From assembly GCF_032118995.1 (NCBI RefSeq), contig NC_092667.1, positions 4,146,931 to 4,210,930 of the forward strand: 64,000 bases of DNA, written 5' to 3'. A program made the translations under genes and the position numbers. Origin of the DNA: Asterias amurensis (taxonomy: Eukaryota; Echinodermata; Asteroidea; Forcipulatida; Asteriidae). Of this stretch, positions 10,817 through 21,639 are shown one piece after another; within the stretch, counting starts at the first letter, position 1; every line of letters starts with the position of its first letter. Below the pieces are notes generated by a model. That model was not told where the DNA came from and did not search any database. It saw only the letters and a program-made list of their open reading frames with translations.

Positions 10817-13470
10817 GAGATGTAGTTATTATGCCACCTGGCAGTTGGTTCATAATGTAAAACAAAGCAATTATTCTTGCATTAGTTTTCTTTTAATGAC
10901 CTGATTGAACAGAGTATGATTCTAACCCAATAGAACTCAAATGCAACTGTGCACTGAACCGGCACTCCAATAATTATTATCTGTTGAAGTGGAATCCCAT
11001 TAGGTATTATTATTCATTAAAGTGGCTGATTGAATGGTCATATAGTGAGAGGGTTGACTTATTGTATCATTTAATAATGGACAAATACATCCTTGTGTAC
11101 CCCAGCCTACTTATTTTCTCCCTGCATTATTTTAATGTTTTATCTCAACTTATACTCGTGTAAAGCAGCACAACCAGACATGTTCATGGAGGCATAATTA
11201 AGGGGTGTAATTTAAAGTTTTGAACCATTTAGTTCTGCTTTGTTACTATCTCATTTGTGATCATGTGGGGCTTGGGCAGGGCGGTGGGGATATGAGCTTC
11301 CACGTCTCGCCTCGCCCCATTCTAACCACACACAAATGAAGTGGTTTAATACATCTACCCCCACCCCCCCCCCCCCCTCTGATGAAAAAAGTCTTAATAA
11401 AAGGGGAGTACCTTGTCTCATTGATATTTACCTTAAATGATTTAAGCAATTAAGACTTTGTGTAATCAAGGATCCAAGAATCTCTCTCTGTCATGTAAGT
11501 TGTCAGTGGATACAACGTGGTTGATCAAGGGTTGCCCCCGTCTCCTGGTGTACTGCATCTCTCTGTGTTCTGGACAAAGATAAATTCAAATAATCTTGTT
11601 ATATTTCCCAATTAATTGTTGGCATAAATGCTGTATCAGACCCACACTTTACACTGACTTGCATAAAATAATACAGTGTTTTAGAAGCTGGTGCAGATGT
11701 GCCCCCCCAAAAAAAAAAAAAAAAAACCATCCTCCTCCAGGCTCCAGCCCATTTTTAATTAGACTGGGCCCCTGTCTTTTTCCGACAGGTGGAAGGGTTG
11801 AAAGTTTCCCACAGGTGAATAAACACCCCCATTAAATAAAAGGATCATAAACTCTTGATCAAAGACAAAGACGAAGTTGACCATTTTGACCGCATGGGGG
11901 CGCTTTCAACAGATTTTGTCCAATCACTTTACATCCTATTCTGGCTGTTCATATCCTATGCAAACTCAAACCGAGACTTTGTTCTTTCTCATTTGTGTAT
12001 GTACAGGTTTAACACATGTACATTTGTGTGCAGACTTTTTATTGTGATATTGCCATTTTTGCTGTGTAGTGCCTGTATTTTTGATAATCAACTAAGGTTT
12101 ATTTACTTTTTATTTTAAATAAACCAAATTATGTTGCGTTATATGGCCTTGAGTTAAAGTGTAACTAACCAATCCACCAGAGATCAATATTTGTCCGAAA
12201 TACTTTAATAAAAACAACATTATTTGACTCAATAGAAATATGCTGGTGCTTACTAGATTGCAGCAATTGGAATAAAAACAAAAAAAAGTTTCACACAAAT
12301 ATTTAGAAAGTTAAAAGTCTTCGACGAATTCTGCATTATAGAGTCGAAAGGTCAGGCCGCCAACTGTTTTGTGCATCTTATCGATTGGTGGTAAGAAGCT
12401 TAATATGCAATTTTCCCTGGCAGGCATTGAAAAACTATTTAAAAAACAATTAGCACAATTATTACATATCTTGGATGTTTTTCTTTTTTTTTTGGGGGGG
12501 GGGGATTGTTTTCCATGAGTTTATATGAAGACAAACTTGCCGAAGTAGCTTTCTAAAATAAAAGGGAAATACATGGTATCGTGAGATACTATTTAAACGA
12601 GGACAACGTGGGTAAAACTATTTCAAATGTAGGCTAATTAATTAGCAAACAAAAGTTGTGTAAATTGCTCACGATCGGCCGCCAGCAAGCACCACTTGCT
12701 ATAACTATTATTCCTTTTGTTTTGAAACCGTGAGTTTCAGCTTAATTTGAAAAGTTGGGTTGATGAAGGACCAAAGTAATTGTATTTTCATTATCATCAT
12801 AGCAGTGAAATGGAGCAGTTGCGCGACTAACCGGCAAGGGCCCATTTTCATGGTTTGCTTTCTCCGAATTCTGCGATTTAAGGGCTGGACGTGCTCTATA
12901 GGGTCTGGTAAAGCACAGAAGACGTCTGTCAAGGGAACTATAGCATGTTGACTAAAAATTAATTGCAACACCTCCATCACGAAGGCTCCTTTTAATTGCA
13001 ACACCACCACCACGAAAGCTCCTAAATAATAGCACGTGCCTATGACAATAACACCTGTCCAGGTTTGTACCCTAGTTTCAACTAATTAGAGAAGAAAGAT
13101 CAATTAATTCAATAAGGTGTCCAGCACCGGCAAAATTGACCATCAAGTGACCCAAGATGGACAGCTAACTAAAACCTTTAATTAATTTACTGCAGTTACG
13201 TTGCGTGTACATTGTTGATACCTTTTCATTATAGATAATAATTTATTGTATTTCCTTTGTGCTTTATACGTGTATAAAATTAAATTAGCAATCTTGAAGC
13301 TTTTTACGCTTCTCATATTCCACTGGCTTATTAACTTACAAACACGATGTTGATTGGTTGCCTTGGTTTTAATGTACGTCACGATACTTCATCAAAAGCT
13401 ACTCATAAACGAAGATTCGCACAAAATATTTCACTCAGACGCGGTTGGAGGCAGAATACACATCTTGGTG
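10817..13470. other. Non-coding stretch
   Basis: AT-rich, with homopolymer runs (C-run near 11355, C-then-A run near 11702-11725, T-then-G run at about 12483-12504). A 33-bp tandem duplication lies at 12961-13026 (AATTGCAACACC...CACGAA twice). No convincing exon. The ORFs here are short and unlike known proteins. Confidence 0.5.
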
Positions 13471-13740
13471 ATTTTGAGTCGTCTTCTTTTATCGTCAAAC
13501 CACCATCAATATCGTGAAGACGTAACCCAATGCAATTTAGTAGTCAAGTTTGAGGCAAGACTTTTAGACAATAACATCTTGTTGAAGAACCAAACACACA
13601 CTCGGATGATTTAGAGTCGTCTTCGAACTTTAATCATCTAACTATCAAGACAGTTTTAAGACGTGTTACCTATAAATGCGCTTTGGAGTCAAGTTTGAGC
13701 CAAGATTATTAAACAATAACAGCTTGTTGAAGAACCAAAG
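13471..13740. repeat. Imperfect two-copy tandem duplication upstream of the FREP gene
   Basis: Two successive segments of about 135 bp share GATTT(T/A)GAGTCGTCTTC at the start and GTCAAGTTTGAG(G/C)CAAGA plus CTTGTTGAAGAACCAAA at the end. The second copy contains the TATA box. The 5' flank, perhaps with promoter elements, has been duplicated in place. Confidence 0.8.
13671..13676 (+). promoter_or_regulatory. TATA box of the fibrinogen-related gene
   Basis: TATAAA lies 112 bp upstream of the ATG at 13788. Transcription would start near 13700. There is no competing ATG in the putative leader that opens a long frame. Confidence 0.5.
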
Positions 13741-13787
13741 ACTCACTTGCGGACACAAGTTTGTTTGTTTTGATATCGCTCCTCAAA

Positions 13788-14750
13788 ATGAAGGCTACCA
13801 TCTCAGTGTTGATTTTGGCATTCTTAGTAAAGTTATGCCAGTGTCTTCAATGGAGGGAATCCATCTTCTACTTGACGTACAACCACTCTTTGATAAATCA
13901 CAAGTATGAATGGAAGACTGTATCTTCTCCAGTGATCTGTGGGCGAGACTGCTCTTCTGATCGACAATGTACCTCATTCAACTACCACATCGGTAACAAA
14001 TCCTGTGAGTTGAATAACGCTACAAGAGATCACAGCCCTGTTGATTTCCTCCAGCTGGACGGAAGTGCCTACTATGATATAATACGTAACCAGTACACCA
14101 GTTGCCAGATGTGGTACAGAGCTGGGCATCGTGATAATGGCATCTATACCATCTTTCCTGCTGGTCTGATTGGTGGCGTACGGGTCTACTGTGACATGGA
14201 AACTGATGGAGGAGGCTGGATTGTGTTCCAGAGAAGACAAGATGGTTCTGTTAACTTCTACCGCGACTGGGCCAGCTACCAATTAGGCTTTGGCGATCTA
14301 TCTGGTGAGTTCTGGCTCGGGAACGACATCCTGCAAGCCCTGACTAAGTCGGGCCAATGGGAATTAAGAGTAGGCCTAACGGATTGGGAGAACGGAACGG
14401 CTTGGGCAAGTTACAAAGAGTTTGCTGTATCTGGTGACCTATACACCCTTCACGTTGGTTCATTCGATGCCAACAGTCCTGCTGGTGATGCTCTGACGTA
14501 CCATAATGGACAAAACTTCACAACCAAAGACAGGGACAATGACGTATATGAACATCTTGAAGAATCTGCAAACTGCGCTGTCAGAAATGGTGGGGCATGG
14601 TGGTTCAATGGATGTGCGTCTTCGCACCTGAATGGGATATACTACCAGCAAGGAGAGGAACCAATTTCACATGGGCTGCAATGGTACTCTTGGAAGAAAG
14701 ACTGGTATAGTATGAAAAAGTGCTACATGTCCATGAAGGAACTCGTATAA
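13788..14750 (+). CDS. Secreted PAN plus fibrinogen-related domain protein (FREP/ficolin-like)
   Basis: Intronless, 320 aa. Residues 1-19 (MKATISVLILAFLVKLCQC) form a signal peptide. Residues about 40-85 (VICGRDCSSDRQCTSFNY, then KSCELNN) look like a PAN/apple module. Residues about 105-318 form a complete fibrinogen C-terminal domain: YCDMETDGGGWIVFQRR, FYRDWASYQLGFG, GEFWLGND, the calcium loop DRDND, then CAV...GAWWFNGC and HLNGIYY. The family binds acetylated sugars or microbial surfaces (ficolins, tachylectins, FREPs) or acts in the matrix. I infer a secreted humoral lectin, probably immune. I chose the ATG at 13788 because it directly starts the signal peptide; the upstream in-frame sequence lacks another ATG. 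The TATA box is at 13671 and ATTAAA at 14821. The single-exon form suggests either a recently expanded family or retroposition. Confidence 0.93.
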   Translation: MKATISVLILAFLVKLCQCLQWRESIFYLTYNHSLINHKYEWKTVSSPVICGRDCSSDRQCTSFNYHIGNKSCELNNATRDHSPVDFLQLDGSAYYDIIRNQYTSCQMWYRAGHRDNGIYTIFPAGLIGGVRVYCDMETDGGGWIVFQRRQDGSVNFYRDWASYQLGFGDLSGEFWLGNDILQALTKSGQWELRVGLTDWENGTAWASYKEFAVSGDLYTLHVGSFDANSPAGDALTYHNGQNFTTKDRDNDVYEHLEESANCAVRNGGAWWFNGCASSHLNGIYYQQGEEPISHGLQWYSWKKDWYSMKKCYMSMKELV

Positions 14751-14820
14751 ACCCAAACTTTTGGCATTCCTAAAGAATCATCTCTATTGACAATATGAAT
14801 AGAATAATACATTTTTAAAT

Positions 14821-14826
14821 ATTAAA
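14821..14826 (+). promoter_or_regulatory. Variant poly(A) signal ATTAAA
   Basis: ATTAAA lies 70 bp after the stop of the fibrinogen-related gene. No AATAAA is nearer. Confidence 0.4.
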
Positions 14827-14829
14827 ATA

Positions 14830-15544
14830 ACTTCTACACTGTAAAAACTGGTCAGACTTTACCCGGATCCGTGTGTCATGTGTCATGTGGCTTGATCCGG
14901 AATGGGTCACGCCCCTCGACCTTTAATCCGGGTCAGTACGACCCTGGTATGTTGAGAGTAAAAGCAACCGAAGTGTACCCCCCCCCCCCCTCCCCAACAA
15001 AAAAAAAACTGTGCACATTTTGGAGCATCGGTTCTTGACCTTAAAGGGGTCACGAAAATGCCGCAGGATGCAAGCTCAAACCAAGTTCTTGGTTGAACAA
15101 GTTTCTGGGTCGGTTCGGGGTCAGTCTAACCCATAAAGTGGTCCGGATATCTAGGAATCAGGATCCAGGTCAACTGTGACCCTGATTTTGAAGAGATTAT
15201 AGATTAAACAAAAAAAAGTTAAGCCTAAGCATTGTTTTGTTCCTATTTTTTCTTTTTGGGGCTGAAAAGATGTCATTTTAAAGGCTGCGTATTGTTTGCC
15301 CGAAAACATTTGATGATGTTATAAAACTACTACTTTAACACTTTTTAATTGCTATATTATTATTTAAAAAACAGTTTTAGCTTGCACAGAGTTTCTCGCT
15401 GCTTAAAGTCACCTGGAAGTGGTATTTTGTCAAAATAAAGCTTTTGTCCCTAGTGTTTTGATGAGTAGGAATGTGAATAAACATTTAATGGGTTCTTTAT
15501 AATAGGAACAAAGTTCTTATCTTATTTAAAACAGATTTAAGGGT
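14830..15544. other. Intergenic, nothing recognised
   Basis: Contains a C-run followed by an A-run near 14980-15009 and scattered GGTCA/GGGTC words, possibly from an old repeat. No gene seen. Confidence 0.4.
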
Positions 15545-15870
15545 AGGCCCCGACCCGAGAGGGCGCTGTCCGTGACGTCAATCGAGGCGCGATATTAGAA
15601 AAGAAAATGTTGCACAGCGCTGAAAAAGACGTCGGACCGGACCACTAGGCACTATTGCTCTTGCGAGTCTGACCAGCCATGCAGACTGACCCCATCTTCA
15701 GTTGTTTTGCTGCATCTAGCAGCAACATTCTTGGTCGGCATTGCCAGGAAAATGCAAGAAAAAACTGTTTTCGAAACGACAAACTCGCGACTTGGACTAG
15801 AATGTACTTGTGTTTACTCTACGCATCACGGCAAAATCTGCCTCGATTGACGTCACAAAAGGGGTAGGCG
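15545..15870 (-). mobile_element. THAP-domain remnant between inverted CRE-like repeats
   Basis: The 17-bp GTGACGTCAATCGAGGC near 15572 is repeated inverted near 15842-15858. Between them the minus strand (ATG at 15741-15739) reads MPTKNVAARCSKTTEDGVSL, the N-terminus of a THAP zinc-finger domain. Further on, in a shifted frame, it reads WSGPTSFSALCN, which resembles the later THAP W...P...C region. A stop and frame changes separate the blocks, so the domain is dead. THAP domains are the DNA-binding domains of P-type transposases and of domesticated genes. I infer a degraded, non-autonomous THAP-bearing transposon or duplicated THAP first exon. Confidence 0.55.
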
Positions 15871-17220
15871 GAGTCAACCCCCAAACAACTTTATCTATTT
15901 TTAAACATAATAAATCGTAACAAACAATTTCTTTAAGAAAAATGGTTTTATAATTATACTAAACATAGGCCTATACTCTTATGTTTGAACAAAAATTAAA
16001 TTTTATTTCCAAATGACTTTAATTGCATTATATCAGAATGAAATTTCAATCTTACCGAAAAGTATGTATTATAGACTACGGTGTGATAGTCTCAGTTGAG
16101 TTTTGTTTCGTAACCAGTGTCTTGTATGTGATGATCTTGGTACTCTCGTTCAACTGCTCGGATCGTTCTGGCAATCAATTTGTTACACTTTTTCTTGATG
16201 GTCTGTGGGGTCGCCCACGAGTGTCAGGGTTTTATGTTTATCAATACACATTTTATTGTAATAATGTAATGTATTTTTTATCTTCCTCATTTTATGAGGT
16301 TTTGTTGAAAAACATTAATTATTCAATTAATTAATTAATTAAAATTGTGCATAAAAGCTAATGTTTTAGATATCAGTGATATTGCTAGATATCCCGGTCC
16401 GGTACAAGATTATTGTTTAGGGGAGAATTGTCAATTTGATAGTAATTTGTAGTGTAGTTCTTTCAAATGTGACGAGTTATTAAGCTGTTGCCATTTGATT
16501 GTGCAAAACGAATCGTTGGTTGTAGCCAATAGTGCAATAATAAGAATAAAACATTGGAATAAGAATAGTCAATCCTAAACATTGTGTTTGTTTATGTTTC
16601 TACACCTGACCTTCTCGTCAGCAGGCATGATTGGTCATTGGAAAAAGTAAAGATAAATTTAATGAGTATGCATAAGTGCTGACCTATTACTGCTGGACAA
16701 ATGCAGTGTGGGATTTAAAAGGTTAATTTTGCATGGTATTCTTTTTATTTAATTAAGATTTTTTGAAGAGGCCCAAACAAATCTGAAATCAGACTTAAAC
16801 TAGGAAGAATATCAGGTCTGCACTAGGGAGTGTGGGGTGACTAATTAAAGGCGTTTTAGAAAGACTACCAAAGTCTAAACAAATATGAGTATCCCGAACA
16901 ACAAACTCAAAACATGGACACTCTACACCCCTCAGTTAATTATTATCCTTTTCACTAGGAAACCTTTTGTAAATGGGGTCATAGAAAAATTCCACACCTA
17001 TAATCTTTTATAAATCACTTTTTATACTGAAAGTTCGTTGAGTAACCTCTGGGAAAGCAGGTCATTGTTTGATAAAAATTAACCGTGAAGAGTGAACAGA
17101 GTGCCTAACAAGTTAATAATTACACACGATTCATCATTGTGAGACATAATAATTATTCGCATAATTTGTCTGGGTGACGTTGCTATGTGTTAAATAACAA
17201 GCAGCACATTGTACAACGTT
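15871..17220. other. Intergenic, AT-rich
   Basis: Contains a short ATTA repeat near 16320-16340. No coding potential I can support. Confidence 0.4.
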
Positions 17221-17274
17221 GAGGTGGTTCAGTCAGAATCAACACACTGAACTATACGAAGGAGCGCTGACGTG
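17221..17274 (+). other. Possible 5' non-coding exon of the MS4A-like gene
   Basis: GAC|GTGAGT near 17274 is a good 5' splice site, and the first coding exon begins after an acceptor at 17752. The start of this exon is not defined by the sequence. Confidence 0.3.
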
Positions 17275-17831
17275 AGTACAATTTATTTCGCTCTGTTTTG
17301 TATATATTTTTTCTTTAAATTGTTTTGTATAATCATTATTTTAAGAAAGATTTAAGATTTTGTTACTTAAGCTTAAACGAGAAGTGTGTGCTTGAAATGA
17401 GATCGTCCCCAATTAAGGAATACGAGTCAAAAATCCATGTCCCCATAAAAGTAAACTCGGCTGTTTTACAGTAAAGTTTCTGTTTATAACTACTCAGTTA
17501 TAAACACTGCAACAGGATTCAGAACAGTGTCGTATAAGGGAAATCTGTCTCCTGAAGGTTTCTGTCTCATTATGGTGAACTATGGGGGAACAGAATCTCC
17601 GGGGAGGGGGGCGGGGGTACACAATCTCCTGCCATACCGACACTGTTGGCACACATTAGATGTGCAAAGGACTGCCCACACGAGATGCCTCGCTAATGTA
17701 TTGAATGAACAGCTGAGGAAACTCATAATTGTGTCAAACTTTTCATCCACAGAATCTAACCATAACTTTGACATTAGGGACACCAACCAGTGACATTACA
17801 CAACAACGGAAGGAACCAACATCAACCAGCG

Positions 17832-20800
17832 ATGCAAGGTCCTCAAATTCAGGTGCAAACTGTGCCCATTCCACCTGCCTCTGTGGCTGGGGCAAATCAA
17901 CGAAGCAAGTACTCCGGAAGATTGCTTAAACTTGGTATTCTCCAAATCATTTTAAGTGGAGTTTCGGCTGCTTGTGGATTGACTGATTGTCTTGTATGGT
18001 ATGCATGTAACTCTCTGGCGTCTGCTATATGGGGAGGTATATTGGTGAGTAAGAACCACAACAATATTTGTTGTAATTTCGAAGTGAAGGAGGTCCAACC
18101 TATATGAAAGAAATCAAACGCCTACTCATTCTAAGGGACTTTGAATTACTTTTCGAAACGTAAATTAAACAACCAGTGTTGAGATGAGATAGGGGCCTTC
18201 AGGGGGCACCCCACTAAATTCAACCCATACCAATAATTTTATGACAAATATTAATGTTTTTAAACAACATATTTATTTTTATCATAAGTACTTAAGGTAG
18301 AGGGCGCTACATCGACTGATTTTGGGGGTGACTCAGAAAGATGGGCAAGTCTTTACTGATGGGCAAGTCTGTACTAATGTGGATCGAATCCAATTTGCAC
18401 AAGACACAATGGCCTAGCTCTTCATGACAAATTGTTTTAAAGGTTGGTCTATCAAGAGAACCCAAGGCCAAAATACTGGTTTGTCCTACCTTGAGAGCAA
18501 CCAGTTTCCTTTTGAATTTCCATTCTTTTCCAGTTTTATCTGCCAGCTGGGATCCTCGTGCTTCTGACGGCGAAGTCTGTACCTGCAAGCAGAGGATTGG
18601 TAAGGAATAAGTTGAAGTTAAGGCCGGTATCATGCATTATTCATGAGCCACGAAGTGAGTGACATCAGGGGTGGATTGCACCAAGCGGTCTTAAACCAGT
18701 CTATGCGCTATAGCCGGCTAACTTGAAACCCGCTTAGACAGTCTTTAATTATAGACCGATTGCAATAGCGCGGTCTTTAATTATAGCCAGTCTTAAATCT
18801 TAAGCCTGCTCTGAGCTGGCTATAATCGGTCTGTGTTTTGTTTTTTTAAGATGGCGCTGCATTTGTTAGTTGTAGATGATTTGATGCAAAGAGCTCTACA
18901 CGACGAAATTGTGTTTTAGAAATAGATTACAGTTACACCCATGAGAGGCATTATGATGATGATACAGTGTATCGTAAATATATGTTCCCAAGAGTAAAAA
19001 ATAACACAACTCACAGATTTGATATCCAATGATTTAAACCAAAGCAATAAGAAGAATGCCGTACCGCCAGTGACTGCAGAGGTGCCAAGTATAATGGGAC
19101 ATTTGTTCGTATTGCATTACTTCTTGCCGACTTATCTATAAGACCGGCTTATTGCAACAGGCTTAATGACTGACTAAGCTAAGACCGTCTAAGACAGATA
19201 GCCTGCTATAACTGACTGGTCTTAGACCGCTGACTAAGACCGTTTTATTGCAATCCGCCCCAGATGTCATAAAAAAATGGCACAGTACCAAAGCCCAAAT
19301 TTCATAAAGCTTTTAAGCAGGAAATACTGCTTAGCAAGCTGTGCCAAAAATGAGCGGGGCAACAGTTGCACCAATGTAAACGGTTTCTGTTCAGCAAGAT
19401 TTGTCTGTGCTTATCTTCTGTTTAAATCCATGACCTAGAATTTACAAGGAACGGAACAAGTTACATTTTACGATGTTTTTAAACTGTCTTTAAAAGGAAC
19501 ACGTTGCATTGGATCGGTCGAGTTGGTCCTTGAAAAGCGTTCTGTAACCGATTGTTATAAAATCGTTATGTTAGAAAGATGGTGTAAAAGTAGAATATAA
19601 TGATCTACACAAATATGCCTCAAAATTGCGTGGTTTTCTTTTTACCTCTTCGACTAACACGGTCGGCCATTTATGGGAGTCAAGTTTTGGACTCCCATAA
19701 ATGGCCGACCGTGTTAGTTCGCGACGTCAACCGTGCATTTTTTAGTGATACTTTTGTGGATCATTATATTCTACTTTTAAAACATCTTTCTGTTAAACCA
19801 AATGCATTTCATAACAAACGGTTTCAAACACTTTTTGAAGACCAACTCGTCCGATCCAAGGCAACGTGTTCCTTTAAACTGTACACACAAGTCATGGCAA
19901 CAGTATAGAGGGATGAATCACTATAGTCCAGTGAACGCATCCAACAAGTGAAACAATCTCGTAAAAAAAAAGAACAAAAAGGAAATAATGTTTGATGGTT
20001 TGAATTGTTTTTGTTGCAATTTTCAGGCTATCGCTGGCCTGGTGATGTGTATTCTTGCAGCGCTGGTGGCCCTGGTCAGTTTTGCCATTTACACCGCAGC
20101 ATTTGGTTTAAACCTTACCCACGTAAGTATGGTCCAAAACAATGACTTGGTTACTTTATTAAATTACCACCGATTTTTTTGAAAGAGGAAAATGGGTTCC
20201 ATGTATAAAAGGAACATGTTGCCTTGGATCGGTCGAGTTGGTCTTTGAAAAGCGTTTGTAACCATTTGTTATAGAATCCATATGAGTAATAGAAAGATGT
20301 TGTTAAAGTAGAATACAATGATCCACACAAAAATGCCTCGAAGTTGCACGGTTTTCCTTTTACTTCATCGACTTACACGGTCGGCCATTTATGGGAGTCA
20401 ACTTTTTGACTCCCGTAAATAACCTCTATACAAACACAGGCCAACTATAATGAACAAGTACACACGGCTCACAACTTACTTGGTATTTGGAAGGGGTAAC
20501 TTCCGATAGTATAAAGCATTCTGAGAATCGTTTCACTTTGAGGTGGGGGTAATGATACATATATCAGTTGTTATCCCCAAAATCGTTACTAACAGTAACG
20601 TCTCTCAGATTGTGTAATCAAACTACGAATTATTTTCCTGCTTTGACATAACACCCCGATTTTGACAATTTTTAATGTATAAAATCATCCTTTGAAAAGA
20701 ATTTTTCACACGTTAGTTATATTGCATTATACATCCATGTAAGATTAAACCAATCGAACGGCTCAAAAAACCAAAGCATATACGTTTCCTTCAACATCCT

Positions 20801-21623
20801 ACAACATGCTGTCAATCATATCTCGATATTGACAAAACCGCGTTATATTTGTATGTTTATTTCATCTAAACAGTATGGCTATAGGGGTCCGGCAGCAGCA
20901 GATGCCATCACTGGTCTGGTTAGTCTGGCTGAAGTGGTCATCGCCATAATCTCCGCTGTTCACTGTGGCCTGACATTGAACGAACCGCAGATTACGGTAA
21001 TATTATTCACAAACAAAAAATAGTTTGAACATTACTAGAACTACGTATTACTCGTGTGCCTTCCAACACTGTGACGAACTTGGACTTCCTATGAGGAACG
21101 ACGGAGGGTTCTAAAATGCAAACAGTAAACGTGCACCACGAATATTTCCCTTCTTTTCCTGATAATAACAGGGGCAAGTTTCAGGTTGTGCTTTAGGAAA
21201 AGGCAAAACTGAGTGATCATTTTGTATATTGTTTTAAAGATGAGTTACCAACAACAAGTCCAACCCAACATGCATGCCTCACAGCCGCCAACCCAAGGTG
21301 CTCCGGTTGGTTACATGCAAAACCCAACGTACCCATCCAACATACAAAACCCGCCTGCCTTACAGCCGCCAACCCAAGGTGCTCCGGTTGGTTACATGCA
21401 AAACCCAACGTACCCACCCAACACACAAAACCCGCCTGCGTATTCTGGTAAGTGTAGAGTCCTCGTGTGCAGTGATAATATGCTGACTCAAGCAGACCGA
21501 CTTCTTGTTACTGGGTCAATGTTTTCATTGTTTACTGCTTTTTATTTATTTGCAGATCTTGCATTCCGTTATAGCAAATGTGAAAACCACTTAAGTGACC
21601 AAACGTACAGCAAAATTAAATGA
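17832..21623 (+). CDS. MS4A/CD20-like four-transmembrane protein
   Basis: Coding exons 17832-18044, 18534-18599, 20027-20122, 20874-20996, 21240-21447 and 21556-21623 all have GT-AG borders and join in frame to 257 aa. TM1 is about residues 36-58 (LKLGILQIILSGVSAACGL), TM2 about 64-86 (across the first junction), TM3 about 93-118 and TM4 about 135-157 (LVSLAEVVIAIISAVHCGL). The arrangement fits MS4A-type membrane proteins, whose members modulate signalling complexes or act as chemosensors. The C-terminal tail is proline- and glutamine-rich with a tandem 26-residue repeat (PPTQGAPVGYMQNPTYP twice) and ends its repeat in NPPAY, a PPxY motif able to bind WW domains. The 5' UTR exon starts at 17753. 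Introns hold Harbinger, MITE and foldback copies. Confidence 0.85.
18668..19261 (+). mobile_element. Harbinger (PIF)-like deletion derivative
   Basis: The left end GGGGTGGATTGCACCAAGCG and the right end, read inverted as GGGGCGGATTGCAATAAAAC, are terminal inverted repeats; both lead into CGGTCTTA. Inside, after ATGGCGCTGCATTTG, short plus-strand pieces resemble the start of HARBI1-like transposases (MALHLLVVDDLMQRAL, then YRKYMFPRVKNN, then NAVPPVTAEV), in different frames and with stops. It lies in the second coding intron of the MS4A-like gene. I could not confirm a 3-bp target duplication. Confidence 0.65.
19286..19440. repeat. Fragment of the GCCCAATTTCATA repeat family
   Basis: Shares GCCCAAATTTCATAAAGC, AAATACTGCTTAGCAAG and related words with copies at 33159-33250, 33459-34112, 34113-34376 and 47704-48320. 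Partial copy. Confidence 0.5.
19491..19876. mobile_element. Palindromic MITE family A, copy 1 (full length)
   Basis: About 386 bp, one long imperfect inverted repeat. The outer ends are AGGAACACGTTGC and its reverse complement, next to TTAA. The centre is GACTCCCATAAATGGCCGAC opposite its complement. TTAA flanks suggest piggyBac-type mobilisation. It sits in an intron of the MS4A-like gene. Confidence 0.85.
20206..20420. mobile_element. MITE family A, copy 2 (half copy)
   Basis: Only the left arm and the central fold remain (AAAGGAACATGTTGCC through GACTCCCGTAAAT). The right arm is missing. It lies in the next intron of the same gene. Confidence 0.8.
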
Positions 21624-21629
21624 ATATAT

Positions 21630-21635
21630 AATAAA
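21630..21635 (+). promoter_or_regulatory. Poly(A) signal AATAAA
   Basis: AATAAA begins 7 bp after the MS4A-like stop codon, giving a very short 3' UTR if used. Confidence 0.5.
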
Positions 21636-21639
21636 AAAG

